Positions 13,001 through 21,459 of a stretch of DNA of 64,000 nt are shown piece by piece (within the stretch, counting starts at the first letter, position 1; each line of letters begins with the position of its first letter). Source of the DNA: Diogma glabrata (Eukaryota; Arthropoda; Insecta; Diptera; Cylindrotomidae); the NCBI GenBank assembly GCA_963693315.1, contig OY856187.1, positions 425,064,429 through 425,128,428 on the forward strand, given 5' to 3'. The notes under the pieces are model-generated. The model worked only from the letters and a program-made list of their open reading frames with translations, did not search any database and had not been told where the DNA came from. A program made the position numbers and the translations under genes.

Positions 13001-16000
13001 CGCTATCGAGGCTTTGAATTCTCATGACTGCTCACCTATTATATAAATAATGTAAGCTCCAATAAACTCCTTCCTCCTGCCAATGCGTTATAAATAGACA
13101 CCTTAACACTCCTACATCTAAAAATGTTGCAGCCGCCAAATCGTATTTCACATTAGGTGGAGATTTGATACCATCCGCTATGGGTGAATCTTTTTCCGTT
13201 GACGAGCTTGTTTTTGGTTTTATCTCATCAAATCTTTTATCATAATAGTCGATTTTATCAAAATCAAATTTTGTTGATATTTTATCTTTTGTTAAAATAT
13301 ATTGTTTACTTCCACGACGATTTGGGATTTGTGTATGCGACTGTTGTAATAAACTTGCATCAGCCTTGAATGAAAACAACTGAATTATGTGAAACTACGA
13401 AAAAAATTTATCATAGATTACGGTGTAAAATGATGGATCTGTTGTATATGGTCCTGATGGGAATCTAAATATTACCACACGCTCTTCTTCGACACTAGAT
13501 GCTTCTTCTGGGATTGTTTCAGGAAAAACACAATCTTTGGGTGATGATACCCATGATCCATCATCATCATGTTTTGGGGTTTCTGACACTGTAAAGCTTT
13601 GTGGTGAATCAACACTTTGTGGTGTTGACGTTGATGGTTTTCCTTGGTGATTGGAAAGTATTAAAAAAATAATTTTTTTTGAAAATTTTATTTTCTTACG
13701 TCCTGTTGGAAGAAGCTCTGTTGAATTAGCAGAGCTCATCATATTCAATAAATGCCTTGCCCTTGGTTTTACAGGTGCTACAAAACAAGGCGCTCCTGGT
13801 GCACGATATTCCCACATCCCTTGCCATAATTTAATTCCATTTTCTAATCGAAAATTTTGTTGGAAGTCTGATTCTTTTAAATGATGCGCAAGTGGTGCGA
13901 AAAGAAACACAAATAACTGAAGAGAAAAATATTTTCATATTACTAGCATTCGAACAAAACTTGCTTCGCAATTTCTTACAGATATTGTAGAAACAGAGAA
14001 TAAATAGTTTGGTTTTGATTTTGTTTCATCATCATCTTTTTTCATCTCCCCGTCACCATCAATATCAGCACATTCATCTGCCGCGAACAAAAGTATCCAA
14101 TGTAAAGTGTATAAAAGTTTCGTTTCCGTTACGCCAAGATTTTGTAAATCTTTGACACTGAAATATTTTCAAATTTTTACATGTGTGTACGCACGAATGA
14201 GACGCTTATAAAAAATACCGATTATGTAACAAAGCTGCTGCACAGTGCATAACATGTGGCACCGCTGCTTGCACAAAACGCCATCTATGTATAGTTTGAA
14301 GTCCCATTGTTAACGATTTTGACAATCCAAAATGTATATTTTGAACTAAAACTTTTTCAAACGACTAAAATAAAAATTATTGAAAGTTTTGAAACAACAA
14401 ACAAAACAGAGTTTTACCTTGCATGCTTCTTTCAACTCCTATTGTTTGTAAGTAGCAATTCCAATAGTTTTATATTTAAAGTAATATCGTAAGTAATAAT
14501 AAAATCTTTTGATTAATAAAATATTAAAGCAAATTATTCATTATTCATTATACGAAACAAAAAACAAAAAAATTGTAAACTTAAGGAGGACAAAATCCCA
14601 TGAAATCCCTTGCCATAATTTTGCTTGCACAATCAACAGAAAACACCGAAAAAACGTTTCTCACATTAAACATTGAATGACTGTTGAAAAGTTTATTTAA
14701 ATATAAGATCATAACATGTATTCGACTCGAATTTAGGTGGTTTGTTTGTGTTTGTCAGAACTGATTTTTAAGGTATGCATTAAGCAACGCGGTTTATTAA
14801 GTTTAAGAGCTACTGTTTAAAAAGAAAACTTTATTCCTAACTATAAGAAGTACGGCATCTTATAATTAAGAAAAAACACGTACCAGTAAAAGGTACGAGA
14901 TAACTTTTCGTCAGTCAGAATGATTTGTTTTGTATTACGTTTGACAAAATGGTCAGGATACGAGACGAGTATATGTTACGACTTATTTTATAACTAAAGT
15001 TAAGGTTAAACAATATAACAAAAATTAATAAAAATGTATATTGTATTATATTTAAAAAGCATAAATCATAAATTTTTGTGTAAAACTTACATGATGTCCT
15101 GGTGCACGTTGACAAAACTGTTTAAAGTTTTTGTTTTATTTTGAATTGTTTTGTGAAGTTTTTTTTACAATTTTTGAAGCAAATGGACAAATACAAATAT
15201 ATGTACATTTAATATTTACAACAATTAAATATAATAATAATATTATTTATGTTATTTGTTTTTATTTATATAATAAAGTTTTGTAATATTTTGTATTTTT
15301 ATTGATTAAAATTAAACAAATTAATTGTTGAGATCGATTTTTATCAATAATTTTTAATTATTCGCCATTTTAAATATTATATTTCATTCATGTTCTCCAA
15401 TTTGATTTTTATAAAAAAAATATGCAACAACTACGAATTTTACTAATTACTAATAATAATTGTTTCTAAAAATGATTGACTTGAACCAATATTCTAGAGA
15501 TAATCTCAAAAACATTTTCTTACAAAGCTTCAAATTCAAAAATTAATGATTATTTTTACTTTAAATTTAAAATCCAATTAAATAAGATTATTTATTTAGG
15601 GAACCATAAAGAATCAATTAAAAATTATGGTAAGTGCTAAAAAAAGGTTAATAATTCAATCATGTCTAATTTTAATTTTTAATGTCTTATTAAGTATATG
15701 TTTAAGATTGTAAATGAATTTATAATTTTTCTAAGGGGTTTGTGCAAATTATTTCATACAAAGATGTTTTAGTTTTCGAATACACCTATGTACAAATAAT
15801 GTGTATATTTTTGGGATTACTTTTAATTCCTCACAATTTAAAAAGTTGTGTAGCAATGAAATCACTCTAAAACTGTGCAAATCTAATAAAATTAGAAACT
15901 ATGTCTTTGAGAAAGCATCTTCGTTGGTGAGTGGGATGGTTGATGTTTTACGGTATTAAGTTAGTTTAGAGTCTTCAGTAATTAAAGTTACTTTGATTTA

Positions 16001-17841
16001 GATTTGGTCCATGATCTGGATGGATTTAAACTAACATAGACCAATTAATTTTGCGGGAAATTGAAGACACGGGGAAACGTTTGAGCGGTGTAATTCATAA
16101 AATCGTTTTCCAAAAGTTCCTAGTTGTAGTTCAAATTTTGGACCATTGCACTGGCCGGTTTGAAACAAAATATTTTAAGACTAGTTTTGGTTTTGGTTGT
16201 ATGACCAAACAGCTAATGTTTCGGTTGTGGTTTTTCTATCAGTTATATGATTACTGTAATACAATTTTATAAAATTTCAAATGCCGGTTTTATCAACAAA
16301 AGTTTAGAGTAGAAATTCTTAATTCGAAAAATTTTATAGAGAATTCTTAAAAATTTCAAAATAAATCATATAAGTTTAAAGCAATGTTTGATTTTGTTAA
16401 TGATTTCAGAATTTGGTTTTGGTTTCGTTTATTTTAAAACTCGACCATGATTTTATTGATTTAAAAATTAGATTTTGGTATATTGGAATTGTTCAATTTA
16501 TAATGTAATGTATAATGAAAATACGATTTAAAATTCTGGTTTTAATCTAAATATTACAAATTCAAGAAGTCTGCTTGAGAATTTGTCATCTATAACAATA
16601 AAACAAACAAATAATTATACAAACGAGTTTGTCACTAAATCACTGACTAAGTTTTCGGGAACTGTATTTGAAGATTTTCAGACTAATTCCATTTCATAGA
16701 ATAGCAAACAAAAACATTTAACGTTTAAAATAAAACTTCTTTACAAATCGTTGAAATTTGTTAGAAATAACTCATTTAAATTTGGGTATTGTTACATTTG
16801 TCAAACGTAGTTTAAATGGTTCTTAAGCTATCAATATTATCAAGATTGTATCTACTGGGAATTACTTAAATTATAATACCTAAAATAGAGTAATTACACA
16901 TAAATAAATAATCATTATAAAAATGCTATACCTAAATACTTCCCAAGCTCATAATAAATATATAAATTTCCGTTTCATTTCAAATTTTTTCATTTTATTT
17001 GAAACCTCTGTTTTTATATCAACATTAATCCATATTTAAAATCTCCCAAAAATATAATCTTAAAATAAATTCAAATTAATTTATGGTAGCAGGAAAAATA
17101 CAGTTATTCTTTTAATAATTTATTTATAATGAATAACAAACGAAAAATAAAAGTTTAAGTGAATGTGCAGCTTTATTAAAATGAAAAAGCTTTTCCTTTG
17201 TGGATCATAATCAGATTTAACATTAAATTTTCGTTCGCGTTATTTTGTAATACACATACATACAAAAGAGAACAAAACAAAAAAAAAATGAAAATTGAAG
17301 TTATGAATGAAATAAATTATTTAATATTTAAATTTTCTTGTTTTTTAGTAATATAATCAATAACTTTATTTTTATAGTAATTTGTTTATTGGTTTTAATA
17401 TTTAATTATTGACAAAATTATGTCTATCATTTTCCAGACAAGGACAAAACATTGAACGCATTTTATTTACAGCAAATGTTATCCAAATATTATTTTGACA
17501 GTCTATGTCAATAGGAAACCGTTACGCCAATATTAGGATAATCATTCTTAGCAATTTAAAGTAGACAAAAATCGTTAATTTTACTTTAATTTGTTATCGT
17601 TATTACGTTTTCAATTGTTTGTGTTTACCATGAATTATTCGCACAAATGTTTTATTTTATTTATTTATATTTAATTATTCATGCAACTTACCATACAGCT
17701 CGCCTCATGTAATTTTCCTAGTTTTGGACGAATAAATGGCAGAATTTGTCGCCATAAAAATGTTTGTATTGAGACTGGTACTCCCAAATCTTGAAGTCCA
17801 TCGTCAACCGATTTTTTTTCTTTTAATTCATTTGTAGTCAT
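1..17841 (-). CDS. unc80: UNC80, NALCN channel complex subunit (27 coding exons; 3' part beyond the window)
   Basis: UNC80 is a very large scaffold that, with UNC79, supports the NALCN/narrow abdomen sodium-leak channel in neurons (family knowledge). I joined exons by splice sites, matching phase and similarity to vertebrate UNC80: 17841-17692, 14364-14219, 14157-13980, 13916-13700, 13642-13422, 13379-13036, 12881-12682, 12590-12409, 12336-12224, 11654-11522, 10017-9832, 9772-9583, 9519-9322, 6552-6207, 6154-6019, 5961-5541, 5471-5281, 4825-4613, 4397-4087, 4015-3678, 3614-3298, 2915-2169, 2105-1539, 1244-1079, 1022-888, 822-629, 538-<1. Every junction has GT/AG and the reading frame closes across all of them, giving 7,078 nt (about 2,359 codons). 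Vertebrate UNC80 is about 3,250 residues, so roughly the last quarter to third is missing at the left edge. The start ATG at 17841-17839 is followed within 30 codons by the conserved N-terminal block IQTFLWRQ. In-frame exons could have been missed in introns 10 and 13. Confidence 0.93.
1079..2915 (-). CDS. unc80: unc80 exons 22-24
   Basis: Exon 22 (2915-2169, 747 nt) is the longest complete exon. It holds a charged linker, then FHIPITTLIKGASVL, PAVWELLLEP, YQVLWKCRYQVWPRMEDGA and FTLPSPKIGIESLPVVDPPW, the most conserved part of UNC80. Exon 23 (2105-1539) has a coiled, Gln/Glu-rich start, SFLITTIPITQQA, and helical repeats ending ALYNYIIGYVMFYVRS. Exon 24 (1244-1079) has MFKDLKQILRKEQCDASILL and KKIVVHG. 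Intron 22 is 63 bp and stop-free, so the frame stays open across it; intron 23 holds tRNA-Gly. The acceptor of exon 24 is placed at 1244 because it keeps phase; an AG 4 nt downstream would shift the frame. Confidence 0.93.
1288..1359 (-). tRNA. tRNA-Gly (anticodon TCC)
   Basis: A full cloverleaf reads on the minus strand: acceptor stem GCGTCGG paired with CCGACGC, anticodon loop CTTCCAA giving TCC, T arm GGGTTCGATTCCC, discriminator A. A run of T follows on the minus strand (A-run at 1281-1286), the usual RNA polymerase III stop. It lies in unc80 intron 23, in the same orientation as the host gene. Confidence 0.97.
2972..3043 (-). tRNA. tRNA-Thr (anticodon CGT)
   Basis: Minus-strand cloverleaf with acceptor GCCTCTT paired with AGGAGGC (one G-T wobble), D arm TAGCTCAGTGGTAGAGCA, anticodon loop CTCGTAA (CGT, decoding ACG), T arm GAGTTCAATCCTC, discriminator A. 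It lies in unc80 intron 21 and is nearly identical to the Thr-TGT gene at 4898-4969, so the two probably arose by duplication. Confidence 0.96.
3298..4825 (-). CDS. unc80: unc80 exons 18-21
   Basis: Exon 18 (4825-4613) reads APVVARAALLLECAHFVHLC, nearly identical to vertebrate UNC80, and ends in KMFYQ. Exon 19 (4397-4087) contains DEEEDFLDETCVNP and LLFEITSFLRET, also highly conserved. Exon 20 (4015-3678) has ERKISFVLHEPDNE and a basic RRSLKLRRGTKDGK tail. Exon 21 (3614-3298) begins with a phospho-site-like serine/acidic linker and ends with NFYCTHQNYCHPYCYRRHMR, the Cys/His cluster conserved in UNC80. Introns 17, 18 and 21 carry tRNA genes. The exon 18 donor lies in a 30-bp tandem duplication that creates a second, downstream donor-like site. 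Confidence 0.92.
4473..4554 (+). tRNA. tRNA-Ser (anticodon GCT)
   Basis: An 82-nt class II tRNA on the plus strand: acceptor GACGAGG paired with CCTCGTC, anticodon loop CTGCTAA (GCT, decoding AGC/AGT), a long variable arm, and B box GGTTCGAATCC. A T-run begins at 4561. It lies in unc80 intron 18, antisense to the host; the other three intronic tRNAs are sense. Confidence 0.97.
4571..4622 (-). repeat. 30-bp tandem duplication spanning the unc80 exon 18 splice donor
   Basis: The sequence around the exon 18 donor (TTTTATCAG then GTAAAAA on the minus strand) recurs 30 nt downstream, at about 4582. If the second donor were used, the 30 added nucleotides would read through to an in-frame TAG, so the first donor must be the productive one. 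Confidence 0.75.
4898..4969 (-). tRNA. tRNA-Thr (anticodon TGT)
   Basis: Minus-strand cloverleaf with acceptor GCCTCTT, D arm TAGCTCAGTGGCAGAGCA, anticodon loop CTTGTAA (TGT, decoding ACA), T arm GAGTTCAATCCTC, discriminator A. It differs from the Thr-CGT gene at 2972-3043 at very few positions, including the anticodon wobble base and one D-arm base. It lies in unc80 intron 17. Confidence 0.96.
5281..6552 (-). CDS. unc80: unc80 exons 14-17
   Basis: Exon 14 (6552-6207) has a glycine/serine-rich start, then VMAAVFKTLVTKF, NMALYCDVRQLVTYVKGAHG and FRRVALSGIL, a core UNC80 block. Exon 15 (6154-6019) is a linker ending LLFKKRSTSSTCA. Exon 16 (5961-5541) is a basic, serine-rich region (SDSTSSSERNSVGRLSGIV; RRRVERRLGRFGIGKGKKK) equivalent to the basic linker of vertebrate UNC80 and a plausible phosphorylation or membrane-contact region (inference). 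Exon 17 (5471-5281) contains VKEGMARFSFLLEVCSPGSV, again matching closely. Introns 14-16 are 52, 57 and 69 bp. Confidence 0.92.
6553..9321 (-). other. unc80 intron 13 (2.8 kb), no further gene seen
   Basis: AT-rich intron sequence with no exon-like segment that I could match. It contains a MITE at 8523-8861. Small open frames here show no similarity to UNC80 and no known domain. Confidence 0.6.
8523..8861. mobile_element. MITE with 24-bp terminal inverted repeats and internal tandem duplication
   Basis: The left end CCCTGGCAAAAAC..TTGTAGGAA is the inverse of the ends at 8723 and 8861 (TTCCTACAAGAAT..GCCAGGG). Bases 8724-8861 repeat 8554-8723 with an internal deletion of about 30 bp, so the element is one MITE whose body and right end were duplicated. 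It carries no coding sequence. I could not define a target duplication. Confidence 0.7.
9322..11654 (-). CDS. unc80: unc80 exons 10-13
   Basis: Exons 10 and 11 (11654-11522, 10017-9832) are mostly a poorly conserved Ser/Thr-rich region; exon 11 ends IDFEIVLL, which joins exon 12 AVYSVFKRD to match the vertebrate sequence around its VVLKAVYLVLN. Exon 12 (9772-9583) continues ICELLLDLGV and ALLHLGCPHGCNDG. Exon 13 (9519-9322) has TQCHSILSRMLR and LHELVEFFHAFVGFCIDP, equivalent to the vertebrate FLHALLGFCMEP block. The donor of exon 11 was chosen at 9832 rather than 9 nt upstream because this restores the conserved VLL-AVY junction. Intron 12 is 63 bp and stop-free. The vertebrate protein has about 50 more residues between the exon 10 and exon 11 equivalents; they may be absent or encoded by an exon I did not find. 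Confidence 0.88.
10018..11521 (-). other. unc80 intron 10 (1.5 kb) with a dispersed repeat
   Basis: About 10795-10990 is shared with the Mlc1 intron (53345-53530), including a stretch around GTTACTTTACG and TTCAGCTTGTTAGGCCATC; a short inverted copy lies near 54815-54890. The rest looks like decayed repeat DNA. The 73-residue open frame at 11013-11234 (-) has no recognisable domain. Confidence 0.45.
12224..13916 (-). CDS. unc80: unc80 exons 4-9
   Basis: Exon 4 (13916-13700) carries LFVFLFAPLAHHLKESDF and WQGMWEYRAPG, very close to vertebrate UNC80. Exon 5 is a Ser/Thr/Pro-rich variable linker. Exon 6 contains FLDVGVLRCLFITHWQEEG, another strongly conserved block, preceded by a variable lysine-rich stretch. 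Exons 7-9 are linker sequence (SSNSRDSPSGSSAAKDY; RRSSEKKRRVKMADLRAF) ending with VSNLVKGKSMPSLR, which aligns with the vertebrate segment before its basic linker. Intron 5 is only 42 bp. Introns 4 (57 bp) and 8 (72 bp) are stop-free multiples of three, so the open reading frame runs through them; similarity to UNC80 stops at the splice sites, which is why I treat them as introns. Confidence 0.9.
13980..17841 (-). CDS. unc80: unc80 exons 1-3 (N-terminus)
   Basis: Exon 1 (17841-17692) encodes 50 residues, including IQTFLWRQ and RPKLGKLHEASC, which match the start of vertebrate UNC80. Exon 2 (14364-14219) continues with SFEKVLVQN, then HRWRFVQAAVPHVMHC, a conserved helical segment. Exon 3 (14157-13980) holds TKLLYTLHWILLFA followed by an acidic, lysine-rich linker (DIDGDGEMKKDDDE). 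The phases are 0, 2 and 0. Exon 1 is separated from exon 2 by a 3.3-kb intron. No other upstream ATG competes, because the frame upstream of 17841 has no UNC80-like sequence. The 5' UTR cannot be placed: a transposable element begins 88 bp upstream of the ATG. Confidence 0.92.
14365..17691 (-). other. unc80 intron 1 (3.3 kb), no gene seen
   Basis: AT-rich intron without coding similarity or a clear transposable element. The only longer open frame, 16051-16272 (+), is rich in Phe/Leu/Tyr/Cys with no domain and is likely chance. Confidence 0.5.
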
Positions 17842-18289
17842 GTTGAAATATTTTTGTTATTTTTGCATGTTAGTTACCCTAGCAAAAAAGTTACTATATT
17901 TTAATAGAGTTTTTAATGTTGGCAATATAATAGTACATTATGATGCTAGGACGTAAAGCTAAAGATTTTGGACGGATGTGGAGTTTGCAAATCGAGGCGC
18001 TAGCTGAGATTTGCACCCACATTAAGTCCAAAATAGCTTACGTCCGTGCGTCATATACTATTTTTTATTCGCCGCAAGCCAGTGGCGTCATTTCACCAAA
18101 ATCTTGGGGGGGGGCGAGAATTTAAAAGACATAAAAAGATTTTTTTCGTAAAACATAACATACACATTTTTATACACACATATATTTAAAAGCATTTAAA
18201 TGCATCGACTTAAAAATAAAAATAAAATGCTTTTGAGCTACATTGGTTACTCTGCTAGTCTTCTGGTGTTGTTTCATCGAAGCGAATGC

Positions 18290-19420
18290 CGCAAAGTTCT
18301 GCAAAATCCCTTCATTTGTTAAAAATAATTTTAAATTTAGTATCATCTCTGCATTGTTTAAGCATCAAGAAAGTAGTTTTAATTAAAGCGCTTGTGCTAG
18401 AAATTATTAAATCTTTGCTTTGTAACTGTTCAGAGAGTGAATTTGTAAACGACAGCAGATCGTGCAGCATAGAAAAAAAGGATGGTTTTTCAATACGATT
18501 TTTTAGATCCCGGGCATCCCGGGATTTAAAATTTATGAGTCACATAGTCCCAGGATCCATAAAACACCACGGAATATCAATCCCTACGTGACTCCTCTTA
18601 TGTCGTATCGTTTTTTTGTTTGTTTGTTAGTTTTCCTTTATTTGTCTCAGAGACAAAGAGTTATGTCTACCCTAAACTGACCAGAGCCAAATCGTTAAAA
18701 TGTGGGACGAAATGCAAACATTCTTCCAAATACTAACTAATTAGAATTTCTATTGCAAGAAAGTGGAACGGTGAAAATGTGCTATTTAGATTGTGCATAA
18801 ATTTACTATTTAATGCTTTCCTTTACTATTTGTTTACTATTTAATTCTTCAAAAATTCTTTTATTTTAATTGGACATTCAACCGTTAGGAAATGTGCTTG
18901 CAATGGTTCGTACATTTTCTAAATTCTTTCTAGTGCTGGAATTACCGCCAGCCAGCGAGTTTCACTGTATCCAATAAGTTGGTTATGTTCAACATTACTT
19001 TTGCCGCAGACTTCCTTCAACGTCTTCAGTAAAGACAGTAAAATATCCAATTTTTTTCAACCCTGCCATTTAAATCAGCAGCATTTCTTATTGCATTATT
19101 TAGAATATGGCCTGCGAATCAAATACCCAATACACTCTGGTTCAAATTCGAGTTTAGCTTGTTTTTAAATTTTCACCCCTTGACGTGACACCACTAAAAT
19201 TAGTGTTCGTGTTATCAGCGCAAATTACAACAAAATAACAACAAAACTTGTTTAAGCTACTGGAGCTGGCGGCTTATAGCAACGCTTTTTTATGTTTATC
19301 TGTATCTATATGTCTTTTAATATCATAATGTCCACTGTTAATTTGCAAATTCACTCCGACTGGTAATACACTAAACTTTTGCGTCGTTATATTTTGATTT
19401 ATAAAAGGATAGTCCAATTC
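18290..19420 (-). pseudogene. decayed hAT transposase
   Basis: Minus-strand fragments in several frames keep the order of a hAT (ZMYM-like) transposase: GHYDIKRHIDTDKHKKA near 19300-19370, a zinc-finger-type start; ADNTNTNFSGV near 19190-19220, the catalytic-core signature; AGHILNNAIRNAADLN near 19070-19110; YSETRWLAVIPALE near 18930-18975; MYEPLQAHFLTVECPIK near 18860-18915; and SLSEQLQSKDLIISS near 18395-18440. Stops and frameshifts separate them, so no active protein can be made. It explains the 2.97-kb host element as a dead autonomous copy. Confidence 0.8.
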
Positions 19421-20557
19421 AATATCGTATAAGAATTTACGTAAATGTTTTCTATCCGTCTTGATTTGCAGGAGAACTTTTTAAATATAATTTTAAAAAT
19501 TAGTATAAATTTACCTTTTATAGTAGCTTAAAACTTTTGTTACACAAGTAAAGACTGCAAAACAATTGAAACAATTTATTTTAATTTTTGTTTGTTTGTT
19601 TGTTGATTTTTGTTTGTTCTCTCAATATGGTTAAATCAACATATACATAACATTATACAAACTGACAGAAAAAACTGTGAAGCCATTGCTTTGACTAAGA
19701 TATTGCGCAAACTGTACGTAGGTAGATATAAGGTTTTTTGATTATTTCGATAATGCGGGCAAATGTGGTGGAAATATTTGTTTCGTGAGACGCTTCGTGA
19801 GACAGATTTCTCCGTGGGACAACGCAATGAAATGTGTGACATTTTCACGCAGAGTGGGACTTCTGGTCAGTTTACTACCCATAAACGTGCGTAAAGTTTT
19901 CATTTGATTCAAAATTGTACAATTATTGCGAGCTTTTTTTAAATCTATAAGAAAAACCTACCACAAAAAAATAATAGTTTCTCCCTCCCTGTGACTGTAT
20001 AAGAAAATGAACAAAGATTGACGTTTAGGATACGTTTTGGATTTTATTATAACCAACCAAACATATAATTTTCGCTATTTTATGAATTAAAAATTATAGT
20101 CCATATAGTGAAAAGAATTTTTCAGCAAGTTTGCATAACATACTTTGAAAATATTTACATAACTTAAATATTTGTTCGTGTCGTTAGACAATCCATTAAA
20201 AAACATTCACTATTATAAAATCACTGGAAATAACCCAATAAATTTAAATTACTCCCGTAATTATTTTCATTCATTTTATAAAAATTAGCACAACTATCAA
20301 GAAAACTTTTGATATGTTATAGGACTTTACATTTTAGAATTGTTTTTAATTTTTTGTTTTTAAAAAAGTCTTGTAAAGTTTGTACAGTATGATATAGATA
20401 AAAAACAAGGCCAAACAGTCAGGGTTCTCCAAATAAGTGGGGTATAATTAGGTTGTGTTCTCCTGCATGTACTTACTGTTAAATACTGCACCATAAACTC
20501 TCGAGGAACCCTATACTAATGAAATATTTTGTTTCCTCTGGCTCAGACACGAATATC

Positions 20558-20680
20558 TTATAAACAAAACACAATCGTTCTTCTAAAAGCGGTGATGCCG
20601 CGCACCTTATAGTACGATAGAATTTTGTCAAAATACGCACCCACGGCGTTTTTGGAAGAACGATCGTGTTTTGTTTATAA
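20558..20680. repeat. 123-bp hairpin inside the hAT element
   Basis: The arm at 20558-20588 (AAACAAAACACAATCGTTCT within it) is the near-exact inverse of 20650-20680, about 31 bp with two mismatches. The 61-bp loop is GC-rich compared with its surroundings. It could be a nested fold-back insertion or a sub-terminal structure of the hAT. Confidence 0.6.
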
Positions 20681-21459
20681 AACTGATTTCATCAGAAGAT
20701 TAGAAGCAATACGACCGCCTTTCGTATCGGTGGCGCTCTAGTCCTTGATACAAAGAACGATAACGGTTTGAATATTGCGGTGAACTTTACTTTAGTCGGG
20801 CCAAAATAATATGTAACGTAATAATTATATTATTAGATATATTTCAATTAATAGTATGCGATAAAATTGGTATATTAGTTAAGTAAATCTTCTAAAAATT
20901 AGACGAATTTACAAAATAACAGTGCATTGAAATTTTTATAGTGTATAATTCTATCACGATTGGATGATTTTATTGAATCGATGTATTGATAGTATCAGAT
21001 CCTTGGGGGGGGCCAATGCCCCCCCCAGCCCTACCCAATTGACGCCCCTGCCGCAAGCAAAATATTTTAAGAAAAGTTATTTATTCTAAATTAAAATTAT
21101 AAATTTTCATAAATTTTAAAATAAAAATATGTGGAACAAGTAACCTTTGACATAAATATTTTCCCAAATTATTGTGCAGCTATGACAACAAATGATAACA
21201 ACTATTTTAATTGGATAATGAAATTTTGAATTTGAGGGTTGCTTTGATAAAAATTTTTATTTTTCATAGAATTTAAACAAATACGAATGCTTTTTACTTT
21301 TTTGGACGTAGCTATGACAACAAAACAAATAGTTGAAAAGTGATACTTCAAAGCCTCAAATCACAGTAATAAAGTAACACTTTAATATGTAGGCGAATAA
21401 AAAACATATTATAATTAGAATGCGATTTCTGTTTGGGTTGAAAGTATTTAAAAATTTAG

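Larger units (their letters stand above)
18072..21058. mobile_element. hAT transposon (18080-21050) with 8-bp target duplication
   Basis: Ends are CAGTGGCGTCA (18080) and, inverted, CAGGGGCGTCAA (ending 21050). CCGCAAGC flanks both sides (18072-18079 and 21051-21058) and occurs once in the intact copies of the target element, so the insertion is precise. The right end has runs of nine G and eight C that can themselves pair. Transposase remnants lie inside on the minus strand. Confidence 0.88.
17929..21405 (+). mobile_element. hairpin-headed non-autonomous element, copy 1, split by a hAT insertion
   Basis: Left part 17929-18079, right part 21051-21405; the 2,971 bp between is a hAT transposon. 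The first ~135 bp fold back on themselves: the arm from GCTAGGACGTAAAGC to GCAAATCGAGGCGCTAGC pairs imperfectly with GCTAGCTGAGATTTGC to GCTTACGTCCGTGC. The remaining ~360 bp are AT-rich and bounded by TTTTTTATTCGCC and GGCGAATAAAAAA. Unbroken copies are at 33587-34091 and, inverted, at 54065-54559. The left end is 88 bp upstream of the unc80 start codon. Confidence 0.8.
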
